A stretch of DNA of 64,000 nucleotides from Halonotius pteroides (GCF_003605635.1 NZ_QMDW01000010.1:1-64000), one strand, 5' to 3'; shown: positions 8,406 to 17,754, counted from the stretch's first letter. Program-made: numbers and translations. Notes: a model not told the origin generated them from the letters alone.

Positions 8406-9025
8406 ACGTCCTTGTTGTCGATAACTATGACTCGTTTACCTACAACCTTGTTGAGTACGTCTCCAAGATCCGGATTTCCGACGGCGACGGTGGGGTCGAG
8501 GAGATCGACGTGACGGTGTTGAAAAACACGGCCTCCCTTGACGACATCGAGGCTGTCAACCCCGACGCGATCCTCATCAGCCCCGGGCCAGGCCATCCGA
8601 AAAATAGCCGTGATGTCGGCGTCACGAAGGAGGTACTGCGTGAGGTGAGTCCTGAAACCCCGACACTTGGTGTTTGCCTCGGTCTTGAAGCCGCGGCCTA
8701 CGAGTACGGCGGCCATGTCGGCCACGCACCCGAACCGATCCACGGCAAGGCCTATACGATGGATCACGACGGCAAGGGTGTGTTCGCTGACATCGAACAG
8801 GGGTTTCAGGCTGGCCGGTATCACTCGCTGATTGCGACCGAGGTGCCGGATTGTTTCGAGATCTCAGCGACGACCGACGACGAGGGCGAGGAGTTGGTGA
8901 TGGGGATCCGCCACCGCGAGCACCCGATCGAGTGTGTGCAGTTCCACCCTGAAAGCGTCCTGACAGCCGTCGGCCACGACGTGATCGACAACTTCCTACG
9001 GCAAAGCGTGCCATCGAAATACTGA
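8402..9025 (+). CDS. trpG: Anthranilate synthase component II (glutamine amidotransferase)
   Basis: Hydrolyses glutamine and passes ammonia to TrpE. A 207-residue class I amidotransferase. The triad is visible: nucleophile Cys92 in GVCLGLEAA, His182 and Glu184 in FHPES; the oxyanion strand is ISPGPGHP. The text after the nucleophile is LEAA rather than the HQ common in bacterial TrpG and PabA, but the triad is complete. Last gene of trpDFEG. A hairpin about 60 bases downstream may end the transcript. Confidence 0.96.
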   Translation: MNVLVVDNYDSFTYNLVEYVSKIRISDGDGGVEEIDVTVLKNTASLDDIEAVNPDAILISPGPGHPKNSRDVGVTKEVLREVSPETPTLGVCLGLEAAAYEYGGHVGHAPEPIHGKAYTMDHDGKGVFADIEQGFQAGRYHSLIATEVPDCFEISATTDDEGEELVMGIRHREHPIECVQFHPESVLTAVGHDVIDNFLRQSVPSKY

Positions 9026-9557
9026 GCTCAATTGCGACAGCTATCACCCCGATACCGGATTGGAGCTTGACTCCGTTGACTCAATAGCAGAGAGGGCGTT
9101 GATGTAGCGCACCCTCTGCCACGCTGTCATGGGTTACTATTGGGCATGGATCGTGGAATCAAAGATTGTGGTGCTCAGTGTACTCTTTCGCCTCCGGACA
9201 TCCAGTAGTCACCGCTGCACCGATTTCGTTTTGGGAAACACTCGTCGTAGTTATTAATATCCGGAAGGTTGCCCCGAGATACAGCCGAATTCTTGCTTGA
9301 CTGTGCTCCTCCGGGAACGTTGCAAACCGACTTGCTACAAAGCCACCGTGACTCGCTGATACGACGCGTGTACCTGCTGATCAACGTGTTGATTGAGAGC
9401 GTGTACAATGAGATTCTCCGCGATGGTGGGGATGACCGATGCAGCTTCTGTTCATCTCACAGACGACCTACCGGATATAGGTCATCTACTTAGAATCAAA
9501 GTAGCTTGATTGGCGAACACCTGTCAGGGGTGTGTTCAGCCATACAGTACCCTCCCA
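9026..9557. other. AT-richer stretch without a recognisable gene
   Basis: About 530 bases separate trpG from the permease. Short frames exist on both strands (a plus-strand one around 9269-9493 with an LLINVLIESVYNEIL segment and a CSFC pair, and a minus-strand one at 9175-9408), but none has a convincing start, family pattern or codon use. The composition is closer to the purine island than to the trp operon. It may hold decayed genes. Confidence 0.5.
9087..9119 (+). terminator. Hairpin after trpG (possible terminator)
   Basis: GCAGAG-a-GG-GCG pairs with CGC-a-CC-CTCTGC around a 9-base loop, about 60 bases after the trpG stop. No long T run follows, so its terminator role is uncertain. Confidence 0.35.
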
Positions 9558-11012
9558 CTACAGTATGAGGCCGCTTGTTTGCATAGTGTAGTATACAATC
9601 ATTGCGCCAGCCATCGTCCACGGACCTATACCCACACTTTTGATCTGATCAGCAAAACTCGGCTTCCTACCGTCGAACGTTTCACTCTTCTTTCCATCAG
9701 TTACTGTTTTTACTATCGGATAGCTTATAATTCCAGCAGCGATCCCATCTGCAATCGAGTACGTCAGCGGCATAAGGATAATCGTCAGTGCAGCTGGTAC
9801 AGCCCACACAGGGTCATTCCAGCGGATATCAGCTGCACCTTGGAACATGATGATACCAATAACGACCAATGCGCTATACGATGCGAAGGTCGGGATTGCA
9901 TTTACAAGTGATGTTAGTGGTATCATCAGGAGGAACAGTGCCGCAACAGTCACTGCAGTGAGTCCGGTTCGGCCTCCCTGCTCGATTCCAGCCGAGGATT
10001 CGATAAAGGTTGTCAACGTTGACGTGCCAAGCATTGCACCAATCGTCGTGCCAATTCCATCGGCGAGCAGCGGTTTATCCATCTCCGGGAGGGTTCCATT
10101 TTCGTCAAGCATCCCACCCTGTTGTCCGAGACCGATTAACGCCCCAGCGGTATCAAAGAAGTCTACAAAAAAGAAGGTGAGCAGTACCATAAGAAACGTT
10201 AGCGGATCAACAGAGCTGAATCCATCGATAAATGCGCCTGCTAACGGCGTAATATCGTACTGGCTGCTACTGACAACCGCACCGATGCCCTCGTTCATGA
10301 TTGTCTCGTCAACAATCTCACCAGGTTCAACAACGCCAGCAAGCGTCGCTATATACCCGATAATCGTACTTGTTACAATGCCAATTAGAATCCCTGCACG
10401 TATATCCCTCGCCCACAGTAGCAAAATGAGCACTACTGCGCCCAAGCCAAACAATGACTGTGGGGTTGTGGTGAGGCTGGCAACAGAACCGAGTTCAACA
10501 AGCGTTGCCTCAGAGTTGACAATAATATCGATCTCTTGTAGGCCAATCATTAGCAGGAACGCACCAATACCAGCACCAACGGCTTTTTTAACCGGTTCAG
10601 GGAAGACGGCAATAATTCGTTTCCGCAGGCCAGTCAGGGTAAGCAGAATAAAGAGTATTCCTTCAACAAAAACGGCCGCAAGTGCTGTCTGCCAAGGTAC
10701 TCCCAGTCCTAGTACAACAGTAAAAGTAAAAAACGCCTGTAGTCCAAGCCCGGGTGCCAATGCAAAGGGCCGATTTGCGTATAGCCCCATTACCAGCATC
10801 GCAATGGCCGAAGCGATGATCGTAACGATAGCAATCATCTGGAACACCTCTCCATCGCTGTAACCTTGGATGTCTATCGCTTGTGATAATACAGCCGGAT
10901 TTACGACAATAATATATGCAATTGTAAAAAACGTTGTCAGCCCCGCAACTATCTCAGTCTTGATATCTGTTCCATTGCTGTCTAATTCGAAGTATGAATG
11001 AATGTCTATCAT
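9558..11012 (-). CDS. NCS2/AzgA-family purine permease
   Basis: A 484-residue, very hydrophobic transporter with about 12-14 membrane spans. Family marks are the N-terminal GLTTFFTIAYIIVVNPAVLS, the segment FVDFFDTAGALIGLGQQGG, and LADGIGTTIGAMLGTSTLTT leading to IESSAGIEQGGRTGLTAV. These match the AzgA/PbuG branch that takes up adenine, guanine or hypoxanthine by proton symport. The start ATG at 11012 is preferred over TTG at 11021. It is transcribed divergently from a guanine-deaminase-like gene, which supports a purine substrate. Its codons are AT-richer than those of the trp and nrdJ neighbours, suggesting transfer. Confidence 0.9.
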   Translation of the reverse strand: MIDIHSYFELDSNGTDIKTEIVAGLTTFFTIAYIIVVNPAVLSQAIDIQGYSDGEVFQMIAIVTIIASAIAMLVMGLYANRPFALAPGLGLQAFFTFTVVLGLGVPWQTALAAVFVEGILFILLTLTGLRKRIIAVFPEPVKKAVGAGIGAFLLMIGLQEIDIIVNSEATLVELGSVASLTTTPQSLFGLGAVVLILLLWARDIRAGILIGIVTSTIIGYIATLAGVVEPGEIVDETIMNEGIGAVVSSSQYDITPLAGAFIDGFSSVDPLTFLMVLLTFFFVDFFDTAGALIGLGQQGGMLDENGTLPEMDKPLLADGIGTTIGAMLGTSTLTTFIESSAGIEQGGRTGLTAVTVAALFLLMIPLTSLVNAIPTFASYSALVVIGIIMFQGAADIRWNDPVWAVPAALTIILMPLTYSIADGIAAGIISYPIVKTVTDGKKSETFDGRKPSFADQIKSVGIGPWTMAGAMIVYYTMQTSGLIL

Positions 11013-11116
11013 CCTCCGCAACGTAATAATACTGTATTACTTAGTTCTTCTCTCCATTTTCCTATTTGTTCATAAATAGCTGGTTACACAATGTCCTCGT
11101 CGTAGAAAATAGGTGT

Positions 11117-11138
11117 ATTTTAATTCATGAATTAAAAT
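11117..11138. promoter_or_regulatory. Perfect 22-bp palindrome between divergent purine genes
   Basis: The left arm ATTTTAATTCA (11117-11127) is followed at once by its exact reverse complement TGAATTAAAAT (11128-11138). It sits roughly midway between the two divergent start codons (about 105 and 114 bases away), the position of a shared operator for a dimeric regulator. No regulator gene is adjacent. Confidence 0.55.
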
Positions 11139-11221
11139 TAGGTATGGTGTTAGGTCTCGATAAATAGATCCCAAATTATATCACAGAAGCTTATTGCTGT
11201 ACGAAATTTAGCTGATACAGT

Positions 11222-11230
11222 AAATTTATG
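11222..11230 (+). promoter_or_regulatory. TATA-like box of the purine deaminase gene
   Basis: AAATTTATG centred 26 bases before the ATG at 11252; supports that start rather than the GTG at 11237. Confidence 0.5.
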
Positions 11231-11251
11231 TAGGGTGTGAAAGTAAACAAA

Positions 11252-12580
11252 ATGATGATCCTCTCCGGAACTGTCGTTGTCAATTCAGACAAAATAATAG
11301 ACGACGGTGCAGTCGTTGTTGACGATGATACAATTACCACCGTTGGTAAACGAAATAACATAATTGATAAATTCCCCTCACACGATGAAACACAGTCCGA
11401 TATACTAATGCCGGGGATGGTTGGAAGTCACATCCACTCTGTGCAGAGTCTGGGTCGTGGGATCTCCGATGACAGTGAACTGCTCGACTGGCTTTTCGAA
11501 CATGTTCTTCCGATGGAAGCAGCGTTAGATGCGGAGCAAATGGAGGCTGCTGCTAAGTTGGGGTATCTTGAACTGATCGAGACAGGCACAACAACAGCAA
11601 TTGATCACCTATCAGTTGCACATGCAGAGCGGGCATTTGAAGCTGCAGGTGAAATGGGTATACGAGGGATCTTTGGTAAGGTCTTGATGGATCGACGTGC
11701 GCCGGATGGGCTCATCGAAGAGACACAGGCGGGATTAAACGAGACAGAGGAGTTGATACAAAAGTATCATGGTAGCTTTGACGACCGTATCCGCTACGCC
11801 GTGACACCGAGATTTGCGGTCTCATGTACCGAAGAGTGCCTGCGCGGAGCCAGAGCGTTAGCAGACAAATACGATGGCGTACGAATACATACGCATGCAA
11901 GCGAGAACCAAGACGAAGTTGAGACCGTTGAGGACGACACCGGACAACGGAACATCCACTGGCTTGATGAGGTGGGTCTAACCGGCGAAGATGTCGTCTT
12001 AGCGCACTGTGTGTGGACGGATGAATCTGAGCGAACCATACTAGAGGAAACTGGAACTCACGTCACACACTGCCCGTCTTCCAATATGAAATTGGCTAGC
12101 GGTATCGCACCAATTGTTGACTACTTAGACCGTGGGATCAACGTCGCACTTGGAAATGACGGGCCGCCCTGCAACAACACCCTTGATCCGTTTACCGAAG
12201 CAAAACAAGCGGGCATCCTACAAAAAGCAGACCAGTTGGATCCCACCGTCACACCAAAGGAGAGTATCCTGGATATGGCAACGGTAAATGGCGCAAAGGC
12301 TGCTGGATTTGATACCGTCGGCGAGCTAAAACCTGGATGGAAAGCCGATATCATTGGCATCTCAACTGACAACACGCAGGCAACACCACTGAACGATATC
12401 CTCTCGTATATTGTCTTTGCGGCACACGGTGAGAATGTAGAGTTTACGATGGTTGATGGTGAAGTCCTCATGGAAGATAATACGGTAACTGTCGTCGACG
12501 CTGAATCCATCCGACAGGATGCAAGAAGAGCCGCTGAGTCACTTGATATCAAGGGAACACGGTCTCCAACTAGCTCATAG
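11252..12580 (+). CDS. Amidohydrolase, probable guanine deaminase-like (ATZ/TRZ subgroup)
   Basis: A 442-residue member of the metal-dependent amidohydrolases that deaminate purines or triazines. Metal ligands are visible: HIH in GMVGSHIHSVQSLGRG, His in RIHTHASEN, His in VLAHCVWTDES and Asp in VALGNDGPPCNN. LSVAHAERAFEAAGEMGIR and ESILDMATVNGAKAAGF are typical of the guanine deaminase/SsnA/AtzB subgroup. The exact substrate (guanine, another purine, or a 5'-deoxyadenosine compound) cannot be read from motifs. The divergent purine permease favours a purine. Start 11252 fits a TATA box 26 bases upstream. Codon use is AT-rich like the permease, so the pair probably arrived together. Confidence 0.85.
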   Translation: MMILSGTVVVNSDKIIDDGAVVVDDDTITTVGKRNNIIDKFPSHDETQSDILMPGMVGSHIHSVQSLGRGISDDSELLDWLFEHVLPMEAALDAEQMEAAAKLGYLELIETGTTTAIDHLSVAHAERAFEAAGEMGIRGIFGKVLMDRRAPDGLIEETQAGLNETEELIQKYHGSFDDRIRYAVTPRFAVSCTEECLRGARALADKYDGVRIHTHASENQDEVETVEDDTGQRNIHWLDEVGLTGEDVVLAHCVWTDESERTILEETGTHVTHCPSSNMKLASGIAPIVDYLDRGINVALGNDGPPCNNTLDPFTEAKQAGILQKADQLDPTVTPKESILDMATVNGAKAAGFDTVGELKPGWKADIIGISTDNTQATPLNDILSYIVFAAHGENVEFTMVDGEVLMEDNTVTVVDAESIRQDARRAAESLDIKGTRSPTSS

Positions 12581-12916
12581 TGATTTCCGCAGTGCACGCT
12601 GTATGGCTTCTCGTGATATAACGAGGGCGTGTCATAGTACGCGTCTCAAGCGAGACTGCGGTGTTTGAAAACTGTGTCCCGCACCACCACAACCTGATAG
12701 GCCGCAGCGTCAGTCGACGCGTCTCTGAATGTCCCGGTCACAGGTATGGCACCGTGTTTGAGTGATTCTCACTCCCGTCTTGCGAGACGAAGATGTTCAC
12801 GACCGCGAGAAACTGATATAACTACGTTTCTGTGACGCCCTCTGATGCATTGGGAGTCGGCGACACCATCACCACCGCGCTCTGATGCCTGATCGACGCG
12901 GTTCTGCTCGTATTGG
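12581..12916. other. Stretch without a clear gene between purine island and exported protein
   Basis: Nothing complete is seen. On the minus strand a fragment of about 30 codons between two stops reads TRCHTCDRDIQRRVD, with a CxxC pair that looks like a piece of a zinc finger. It ends at a TGA and has only a GTG as possible start. It is most likely a gene remnant at the right edge of the AT-rich island. Confidence 0.4.
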
Positions 12917-13816
12917 TCAGCCGCCAAACACGCCAACGGAGAGGCTTTCCAGCAGCCCGCCGCCACCGCTCTCGTTGTCTCCGCCATCATCACTTCCACC
13001 ATCATTACCTCCGCCATCGTTGCCTTCAGCATCATCGCCTCCAGCACCGCCGACATCGACAACATCGTCGGGATCACTCACGTCAACGTCGGTTTGATCG
13101 CCGGGATCGCTCGGCTCCGTGCCGGCGTCCGACGCTGTCGATTCGTCGGCTGGCGTCTCGTCGCTCTCGCTTCCGTCAGCTGTCTCGGTATTACCTGTTT
13201 GGCCACCGTCGTTGCTGGCTCGGTCAGTCGTTTCTGGTTGGACTTCGACGGCAGCATCAGCACCACCATCAGGTGTGGCCGGCCCATCAGTTTCGATGCC
13301 GTCGCGGAGCGCGCGGCCGGAAAACGCCGCAAGCACCGCGTACTCGCCGTCGGGCACCCGACCGCGGATCACAAACTCGGAGATGTTGTCGACCGCGTTG
13401 TAGAGGTCAAATACGTTGTCGAGACGGAGTTTGATCGTCCGCTCAAGGGGTGCCGGAACATTCTGCCACGTGTCGTCGGTGCCAAGGGTGTTATCGCCGC
13501 CGAAGGCGTCCGCTTTCAGTTGCACCCGCTCGCTGTTCTGTTCAGCTTCATTTTCAAGCTCAACAAAGGTAGTAATCCCGACGTGTTCCTCGTAGCGGAG
13601 ATATATCTGGCCGACCGTGTATCCGGGGAGCCCGCTCGGATCGCCCTCGTTGTCCGCGCTCGACGATTCATCGTCACCGCCGGACGCGTCGCTATCCGAC
13701 GCCGTTGTATCGTTCGATTGGGCGTCGGCAAGCGCAACGAGGCCACCCCAGCGGAGCCCTCCGAACACGGAAAGGGTGCCGGCAACCCCACGAAGGAGTT
13801 GGCGGCGGCTCGTCAT
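12917..13816 (-). CDS. Tat-exported protein with Asp/Gly/Ser-rich tail
   Basis: A 299-residue protein with a twin-arginine leader (SRRQLLRGVAG then a hydrophobic stretch ending ALADA), so it is exported folded. A short acidic linker follows, then one globular region (about 62-180) with YTVGQIYLRYEEHVGITTFVE and TIKLRLDNVFDLYNAVDN. The last ~110 residues are low-complexity D, G, S, T, typical of haloarchaeal surface proteins. It ends GGLLESLSVGVFGG and no PGF-CTERM or lipobox was found, so it is probably secreted or loosely wall-bound. Family not recognised. A TTTTAAGA-like promoter on the minus strand near 13905-13913 would give a leader of about 65 bases. Confidence 0.75.
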   Translation of the reverse strand: MTSRRQLLRGVAGTLSVFGGLRWGGLVALADAQSNDTTASDSDASGGDDESSSADNEGDPSGLPGYTVGQIYLRYEEHVGITTFVELENEAEQNSERVQLKADAFGGDNTLGTDDTWQNVPAPLERTIKLRLDNVFDLYNAVDNISEFVIRGRVPDGEYAVLAAFSGRALRDGIETDGPATPDGGADAAVEVQPETTDRASNDGGQTGNTETADGSESDETPADESTASDAGTEPSDPGDQTDVDVSDPDDVVDVGGAGGDDAEGNDGGGNDGGSDDGGDNESGGGGLLESLSVGVFGG

Positions 13817-13999
13817 AACCGCTGGCTACCTCGGTTCGCAGTGTTGAACATGGCTGCCTACGGGCGACCCCGTAGGTGGTGTGTAAAGCTTGCTCCCCCG
13901 ACCATCTTAAAACACCACCCGAAATTATCACAACAGATAACGAACCTCTTTCGCTGGCGACAATCGACACACGGCGAGCCCCTCTCACGACCCGGCCGA

Positions 14000-14203
14000 T
14001 TACAGCAATCCAAACTGAACGAGAAGCAGCAACGCGCCGACGACAACGACGCCGATGGTGACGAGCCGCCACGCGATCTTGAGGATGATCCGCCCCACAA
14101 TAAGCACGACGAGCATCCCGACGAGGGCGATCAACAGCTGCGGGAGGCTCAGTCCGGCGATCCCGCCGCTTGCGAGTCCGCCGATAAGTGCGAGTGATGA
14201 CAT
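14000..14203 (-). CDS. Small two-span membrane protein
   Basis: 67 residues, starting MSSLALIGGLASGG. Two hydrophobic segments (LLIALVGMLVVLIVGRIIL and VTIGVVVVGALLLLVQFGLL) are joined by KIAWR. A TATA-like GCTTATT on the minus strand near 14227-14233 lies 27 bases upstream of the ATG, so a leaderless transcript is likely. No family recognised; function unknown. Confidence 0.65.
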   Translation of the reverse strand: MSSLALIGGLASGGIAGLSLPQLLIALVGMLVVLIVGRIILKIAWRLVTIGVVVVGALLLLVQFGLL

Positions 14204-14589
14204 ATCCTGAGCGAGACACTGAATCGGAATAAGCTTGTGGGGACTACGTTCAGTGCCCAACTGTCGGGTAAGACGACGGTGATCGCCACATGTCGGCTGG
14301 ACAACCGATCATCGTCGTCGTTTCACTTTCAGTCCGGTTTGGGCACGCTTATACCGGATCAGCCCCACCACACAACAGCCAACGGACGCGGACAAAACCG
14401 ACCCTCTCCAGATCGCAACACAGCAAGCGGCAGCACTTTCCAGTGCAACTCTGGTTGTGCTACCGCAACCGTAGCTGTTATGAGGGTGCCATCGGTATCA
14501 CAATCCCGTCTTTCGCTACGGAGCACACAGATGCGCCACCAGACCAAAACCACCATCCGACACGCCGACGCACCGCAGGAGGCTGACGA
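14204..14589. other. Upstream region of nrdJ
   Basis: 386 bases between the divergent small membrane gene and nrdJ. It holds the minus-strand TATA near 14230, a plus-strand TATA candidate GCTTATACC near 14349, and a 20-codon frame at 14531-14593 whose stop overlaps the nrdJ start. If transcription starts near 14376 the nrdJ leader would be about 210 bases, unusually long for this genome. No riboswitch was recognised. Confidence 0.45.
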
Positions 14590-14593
14590 ATGA
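14531..14593 (+). CDS. Possible 20-residue leader peptide overlapping nrdJ
   Basis: ATG at 14531 opens a frame of 20 codons that ends in TGA overlapping the nrdJ ATG as ATGA, the same coupling seen in the trp operon. The product is rich in T, H, R, Q and E. A longer in-frame start exists at 14480. It could be a translational leader or chance; there is no independent evidence of expression. Confidence 0.25.
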   Translation: MRHQTKTTIRHADAPQEADE

Positions 14594-17500
14594 GTCGCGC
14601 GGAGCTCTCCGCCGACGAACTCGAACTGCCGATCAAACGTACCACCGGCGACGCGCTCGAAGACCGGCTGACGAGCAACGCCTACAACAACATCCTTCCG
14701 GCCCGGTATCTCCGGAAGGACGCCGACGGCAACGTCGCCGAAAGCCAAGAGGAGTTGTTCGAACGCGTCGCCCAAAACGTCGCCCTCGCCGAGGCTGTCT
14801 TTGAGGCCGACAAGCAGGACACCGAAATCACGGTCACCCCCGACCAGATCAAGCCCGACCACCCACGGCGCGACGAACTCGCCGCGGAGGTCTTCGGGAC
14901 GGGAACGACCGCCGAGGATGATGCCGAAACGACGCTGTCAGTGCACAACGTCAACAAGTTCTCCTACGAAACGATCGTCCCCGAACTCCCCGACGAGGTT
15001 CAGAGCCATGTCGAGGATGTCGCCGCCGAGTTCGAAGAGCTGATGACGAAGCTGTCGTTCATGCCGAACTCGCCGACGCTGATGAACGCCGGCGACGAAC
15101 TCCAGCAGCTGTCGGCCTGTTTCGTCGATAGCCCGGCCGACGACATCACCGATATCCACCAGACCGCCAAGGAGGCCGCTGAGGTCTTCCAGTCCGGTGG
15201 TGGCATGGGGTATGCGTTCTGGAAACTCCGCCCGTACGGCGACTCCGTCGGCTCGACCGGCGGCATCGCGTCGGGGCCGATCACGTTCATGCGCACCTAC
15301 GACCAGATGTGTGAGACCATCGCCCAAGGTGGCGCCCGACGCGGCGCGCAGATGGGCGTCATGCGGGTCTCCCATCCTGACGTGATCCAGTTCATCCACG
15401 CCAAGAACAAGGATGTCTCACTGGCACACTCACTGCGACTCAACGACCCCGACGACTTCACGCACAACTCCTTTGCCGACGCGCTCGAAGAGGCCCGCGA
15501 GCTGATCGACGAGGAAGGTCGCGTTCCCGAGCACCTCCGCAACGCCGTTGAGGGCCATCTTTCGAATTTCAACATCTCCGTCGGCGTCACCGACGACTTC
15601 ATGGAGGCGTTGTTCAACGACGAGACGTTCACGTTCACCAACCCTCGCACCGAGGAACCCCACATCGCCACGCCCGAAACGAAAGAGCTCTACGAGCTCC
15701 ACGGGCTCGGCGAGTATGTCGAGGTCGGCGAGGAACTGTCGATCCCGGCCGAAGAGCTGTGGCAACACATCGTCAACGGGGCCCACGAAAACGGTGAGCC
15801 CGGGATCATCTATCTCGAACGCGTCAACAAGCAGCACTCCTTTGATGTCGAGGAACACCCTGACCACGAGATCCTTGCCACCAACCCCTGCGGCGAGCAG
15901 CCGCTTGAGGAGTACGAGGCCTGCAACCTCGGCCACATCAATCTCTCGACACTCGCTGACAAGGACGCCCCTGACTGGCGGGTCTGGTACGACAACAACG
16001 GCGACCAGCACGACTCGCTTGAGGCAGCCGCCGAGGCATTCATCCAGGAGGCCATCGACATGGACGCGTTCAACCGCCGGATCGAATCCGGCACCCGCTT
16101 CCTCGAAAACGTCGTCACGATGTCGGATTTCCCGGTCGACGAGATCGAACAGAAGGTTCGGGAGATGCGGAAGATCGGCCTCGGCATTATGGGGCTGGCC
16201 CAGCTCTACATCCAGATCGGCGTCCGCTACGGCTCCGAGGAGGCCAACGCCATCGCCGAGCAGCTGATGACCCACATCAACCACGAGTCGAAGTGGGCCT
16301 CCCACGAACTCGCCGAAGAGCGTGGGCCCTTCGCCGACTACGAGGACTCGAAGTACGCCGACCCGACGGAGTACCGCGAGTGGTTCGAACACCACACCGG
16401 CGAGGACGCCGACGAGTGGGCCGACGGCTTCCCGATCCGTAATCACAACACGACGACCATCGCGCCGACCGGCACCACCTCGATGATCGGCAACACGACC
16501 GGCGGCTGTGAGCCGATCTACAACGTCGCCTACTACAAGAACGTCTCCGACGACGTGCAGGGCGACGAGATGCTCGTCGAGTTTGACGACTACTTCCTCC
16601 GCGTCCTCGAAGAGAACGATATCGACGTTGAGGCCGTCAAACAGGAAGCCCAAACGCAGATGGCCGAAAACGAGTTCGACGGCGTCGACGGCCTTGAGAC
16701 GGTTCCGGAGGCCATCGGCGAGCTGTTCGTCGTCACCTCCGACCTCTCCGGGAAGGAACACGCCGGCGTCCAGTGTGCCTGTCAGACCGGCGTCGACTCC
16801 GCTATCTCGAAGACGTGTAACTTCCCGAACTCGGCGACCGCCGAGGATATGGACGAGGTCTATCGGTACATCTACGAGAACGGCGGCAAGGGCGTCACTG
16901 TCTACCGCGATGGCACCCGCTCGAAGCAGGTGCTTACCACCCGCGCGAAGAACACCGAGTTCGCCGACGACGGCGAGGCCGCCGAGCAGATCACCACCCA
17001 GATCGAGGAGGTCTTCGGCGGCATCGAGGGCTTCCTCGACAACGAGGAGGTACGCGCCGAACTCGGCGCGGAACTCGACGAGCTGTTCACCCAGCCCGAG
17101 ACAACCGAGGAAGGCCTCGGCAAGAAGCGGCCGCGACCGGACGTGCTCTACGGCGTCACCCAGCGTGTCGACACCGGTTACGGCAAGGTCTACGTCAACA
17201 TCAACGAAGACGAGCAGGGCCGACCGTTCGAGCTGTTCGCCAACATCGGCAACTCCGGCGGCTTCACGGCTTCCTTCACCGAAGCCCTCGCAAAGACGAT
17301 CTCGACCGCGTTGCGCTCGGGCGTCGATCCCGAGGAGATCGCCAGCGAACTGAACGGGATTCGATCCCCGAAAGTTGCCTGGGACAAAGGCGAGCAGATC
17401 AACTCTATCCCGGACGCCATCGGCACCGCGCTGCGCCGCTACCTCGACGGCGACATCGAGGAGCCGTACCCGAAACAGCAAAACCTCTCTGAGGTCAGCG

Positions 17501-17754
17501 ACGAGGAGGCCGACGAGCGACAGCCGACCGCGGCTGAAACCGACGGCGGCGCGGCCGTCTCGGCCAGCTCGTCAACCAACGCGACGACGGACTCGCCGAC
17601 CGAGCCGCCGGCCGACAAGGCGGCGACTGACGATGCGACCGACGAGCTCCTTGCAGCCGGCGAATCGCCGGAATGCCCCGAGTGTGGCAGCATGTCACTG
17701 TACTTCTCGGAAGGCTGCAAGACCTGCGAGTCCTGCGGCTGGTCTGAGTGTTAA
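14590..17754 (+). CDS. nrdJ: Ribonucleoside-diphosphate reductase, adenosylcobalamin-dependent (class II)
   Basis: Reduces ribonucleotides to deoxyribonucleotides using adenosylcobalamin to form the radical; independent of oxygen. 1054 residues. The N-terminal ATP-cone-like region is short. Core signatures are QLSACFVDSP, EVFQSGGGMGYAF, AQGGARRGAQMGVMRVSHPD, the catalytic NPCGEQPLEEYEACNLGHIN and TIAPTGTTSMIGNTTGGCEP. The C-terminus has an Ala/Ser/Thr linker and then a zinc ribbon (CPECGSMSLYFSEGCKTCES, then CGWSEC), as in many B12-dependent enzymes where the terminal cysteines relay electrons. No intein was noticed. Monocistronic; B12 supply genes are not in the window. Confidence 0.95.
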   Translation: MSRAELSADELELPIKRTTGDALEDRLTSNAYNNILPARYLRKDADGNVAESQEELFERVAQNVALAEAVFEADKQDTEITVTPDQIKPDHPRRDELAAEVFGTGTTAEDDAETTLSVHNVNKFSYETIVPELPDEVQSHVEDVAAEFEELMTKLSFMPNSPTLMNAGDELQQLSACFVDSPADDITDIHQTAKEAAEVFQSGGGMGYAFWKLRPYGDSVGSTGGIASGPITFMRTYDQMCETIAQGGARRGAQMGVMRVSHPDVIQFIHAKNKDVSLAHSLRLNDPDDFTHNSFADALEEARELIDEEGRVPEHLRNAVEGHLSNFNISVGVTDDFMEALFNDETFTFTNPRTEEPHIATPETKELYELHGLGEYVEVGEELSIPAEELWQHIVNGAHENGEPGIIYLERVNKQHSFDVEEHPDHEILATNPCGEQPLEEYEACNLGHINLSTLADKDAPDWRVWYDNNGDQHDSLEAAAEAFIQEAIDMDAFNRRIESGTRFLENVVTMSDFPVDEIEQKVREMRKIGLGIMGLAQLYIQIGVRYGSEEANAIAEQLMTHINHESKWASHELAEERGPFADYEDSKYADPTEYREWFEHHTGEDADEWADGFPIRNHNTTTIAPTGTTSMIGNTTGGCEPIYNVAYYKNVSDDVQGDEMLVEFDDYFLRVLEENDIDVEAVKQEAQTQMAENEFDGVDGLETVPEAIGELFVVTSDLSGKEHAGVQCACQTGVDSAISKTCNFPNSATAEDMDEVYRYIYENGGKGVTVYRDGTRSKQVLTTRAKNTEFADDGEAAEQITTQIEEVFGGIEGFLDNEEVRAELGAELDELFTQPETTEEGLGKKRPRPDVLYGVTQRVDTGYGKVYVNINEDEQGRPFELFANIGNSGGFTASFTEALAKTISTALRSGVDPEEIASELNGIRSPKVAWDKGEQINSIPDAIGTALRRYLDGDIEEPYPKQQNLSEVSDEEADERQPTAAETDGGAAVSASSSTNATTDSPTEPPADKAATDDATDELLAAGESPECPECGSMSLYFSEGCKTCESCGWSEC

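Noticed and set aside
9269-9493. Possible small gene after the trp operon
   Set aside because: No promoter, Shine-Dalgarno site or family pattern, and an equally long frame lies on the other strand; described only as a gene-poor stretch.
9847-10863. Plus-strand frame of 338 codons opposite the purine permease
   Set aside because: Shadow of the permease; the minus-strand protein has all NCS2 signature segments.
13094-14197. Plus-strand frame of 367 codons opposite the exported protein and small membrane gene
   Set aside because: It runs across two opposing genes with recognisable leader and membrane segments, and its own product has no plausible features.
15430-17481. 683-codon minus-strand frame across nrdJ
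   Set aside because: Pure shadow of nrdJ: high-GC haloarchaeal codon bias leaves the complementary frame open. The nrdJ strand has full catalytic motifs.
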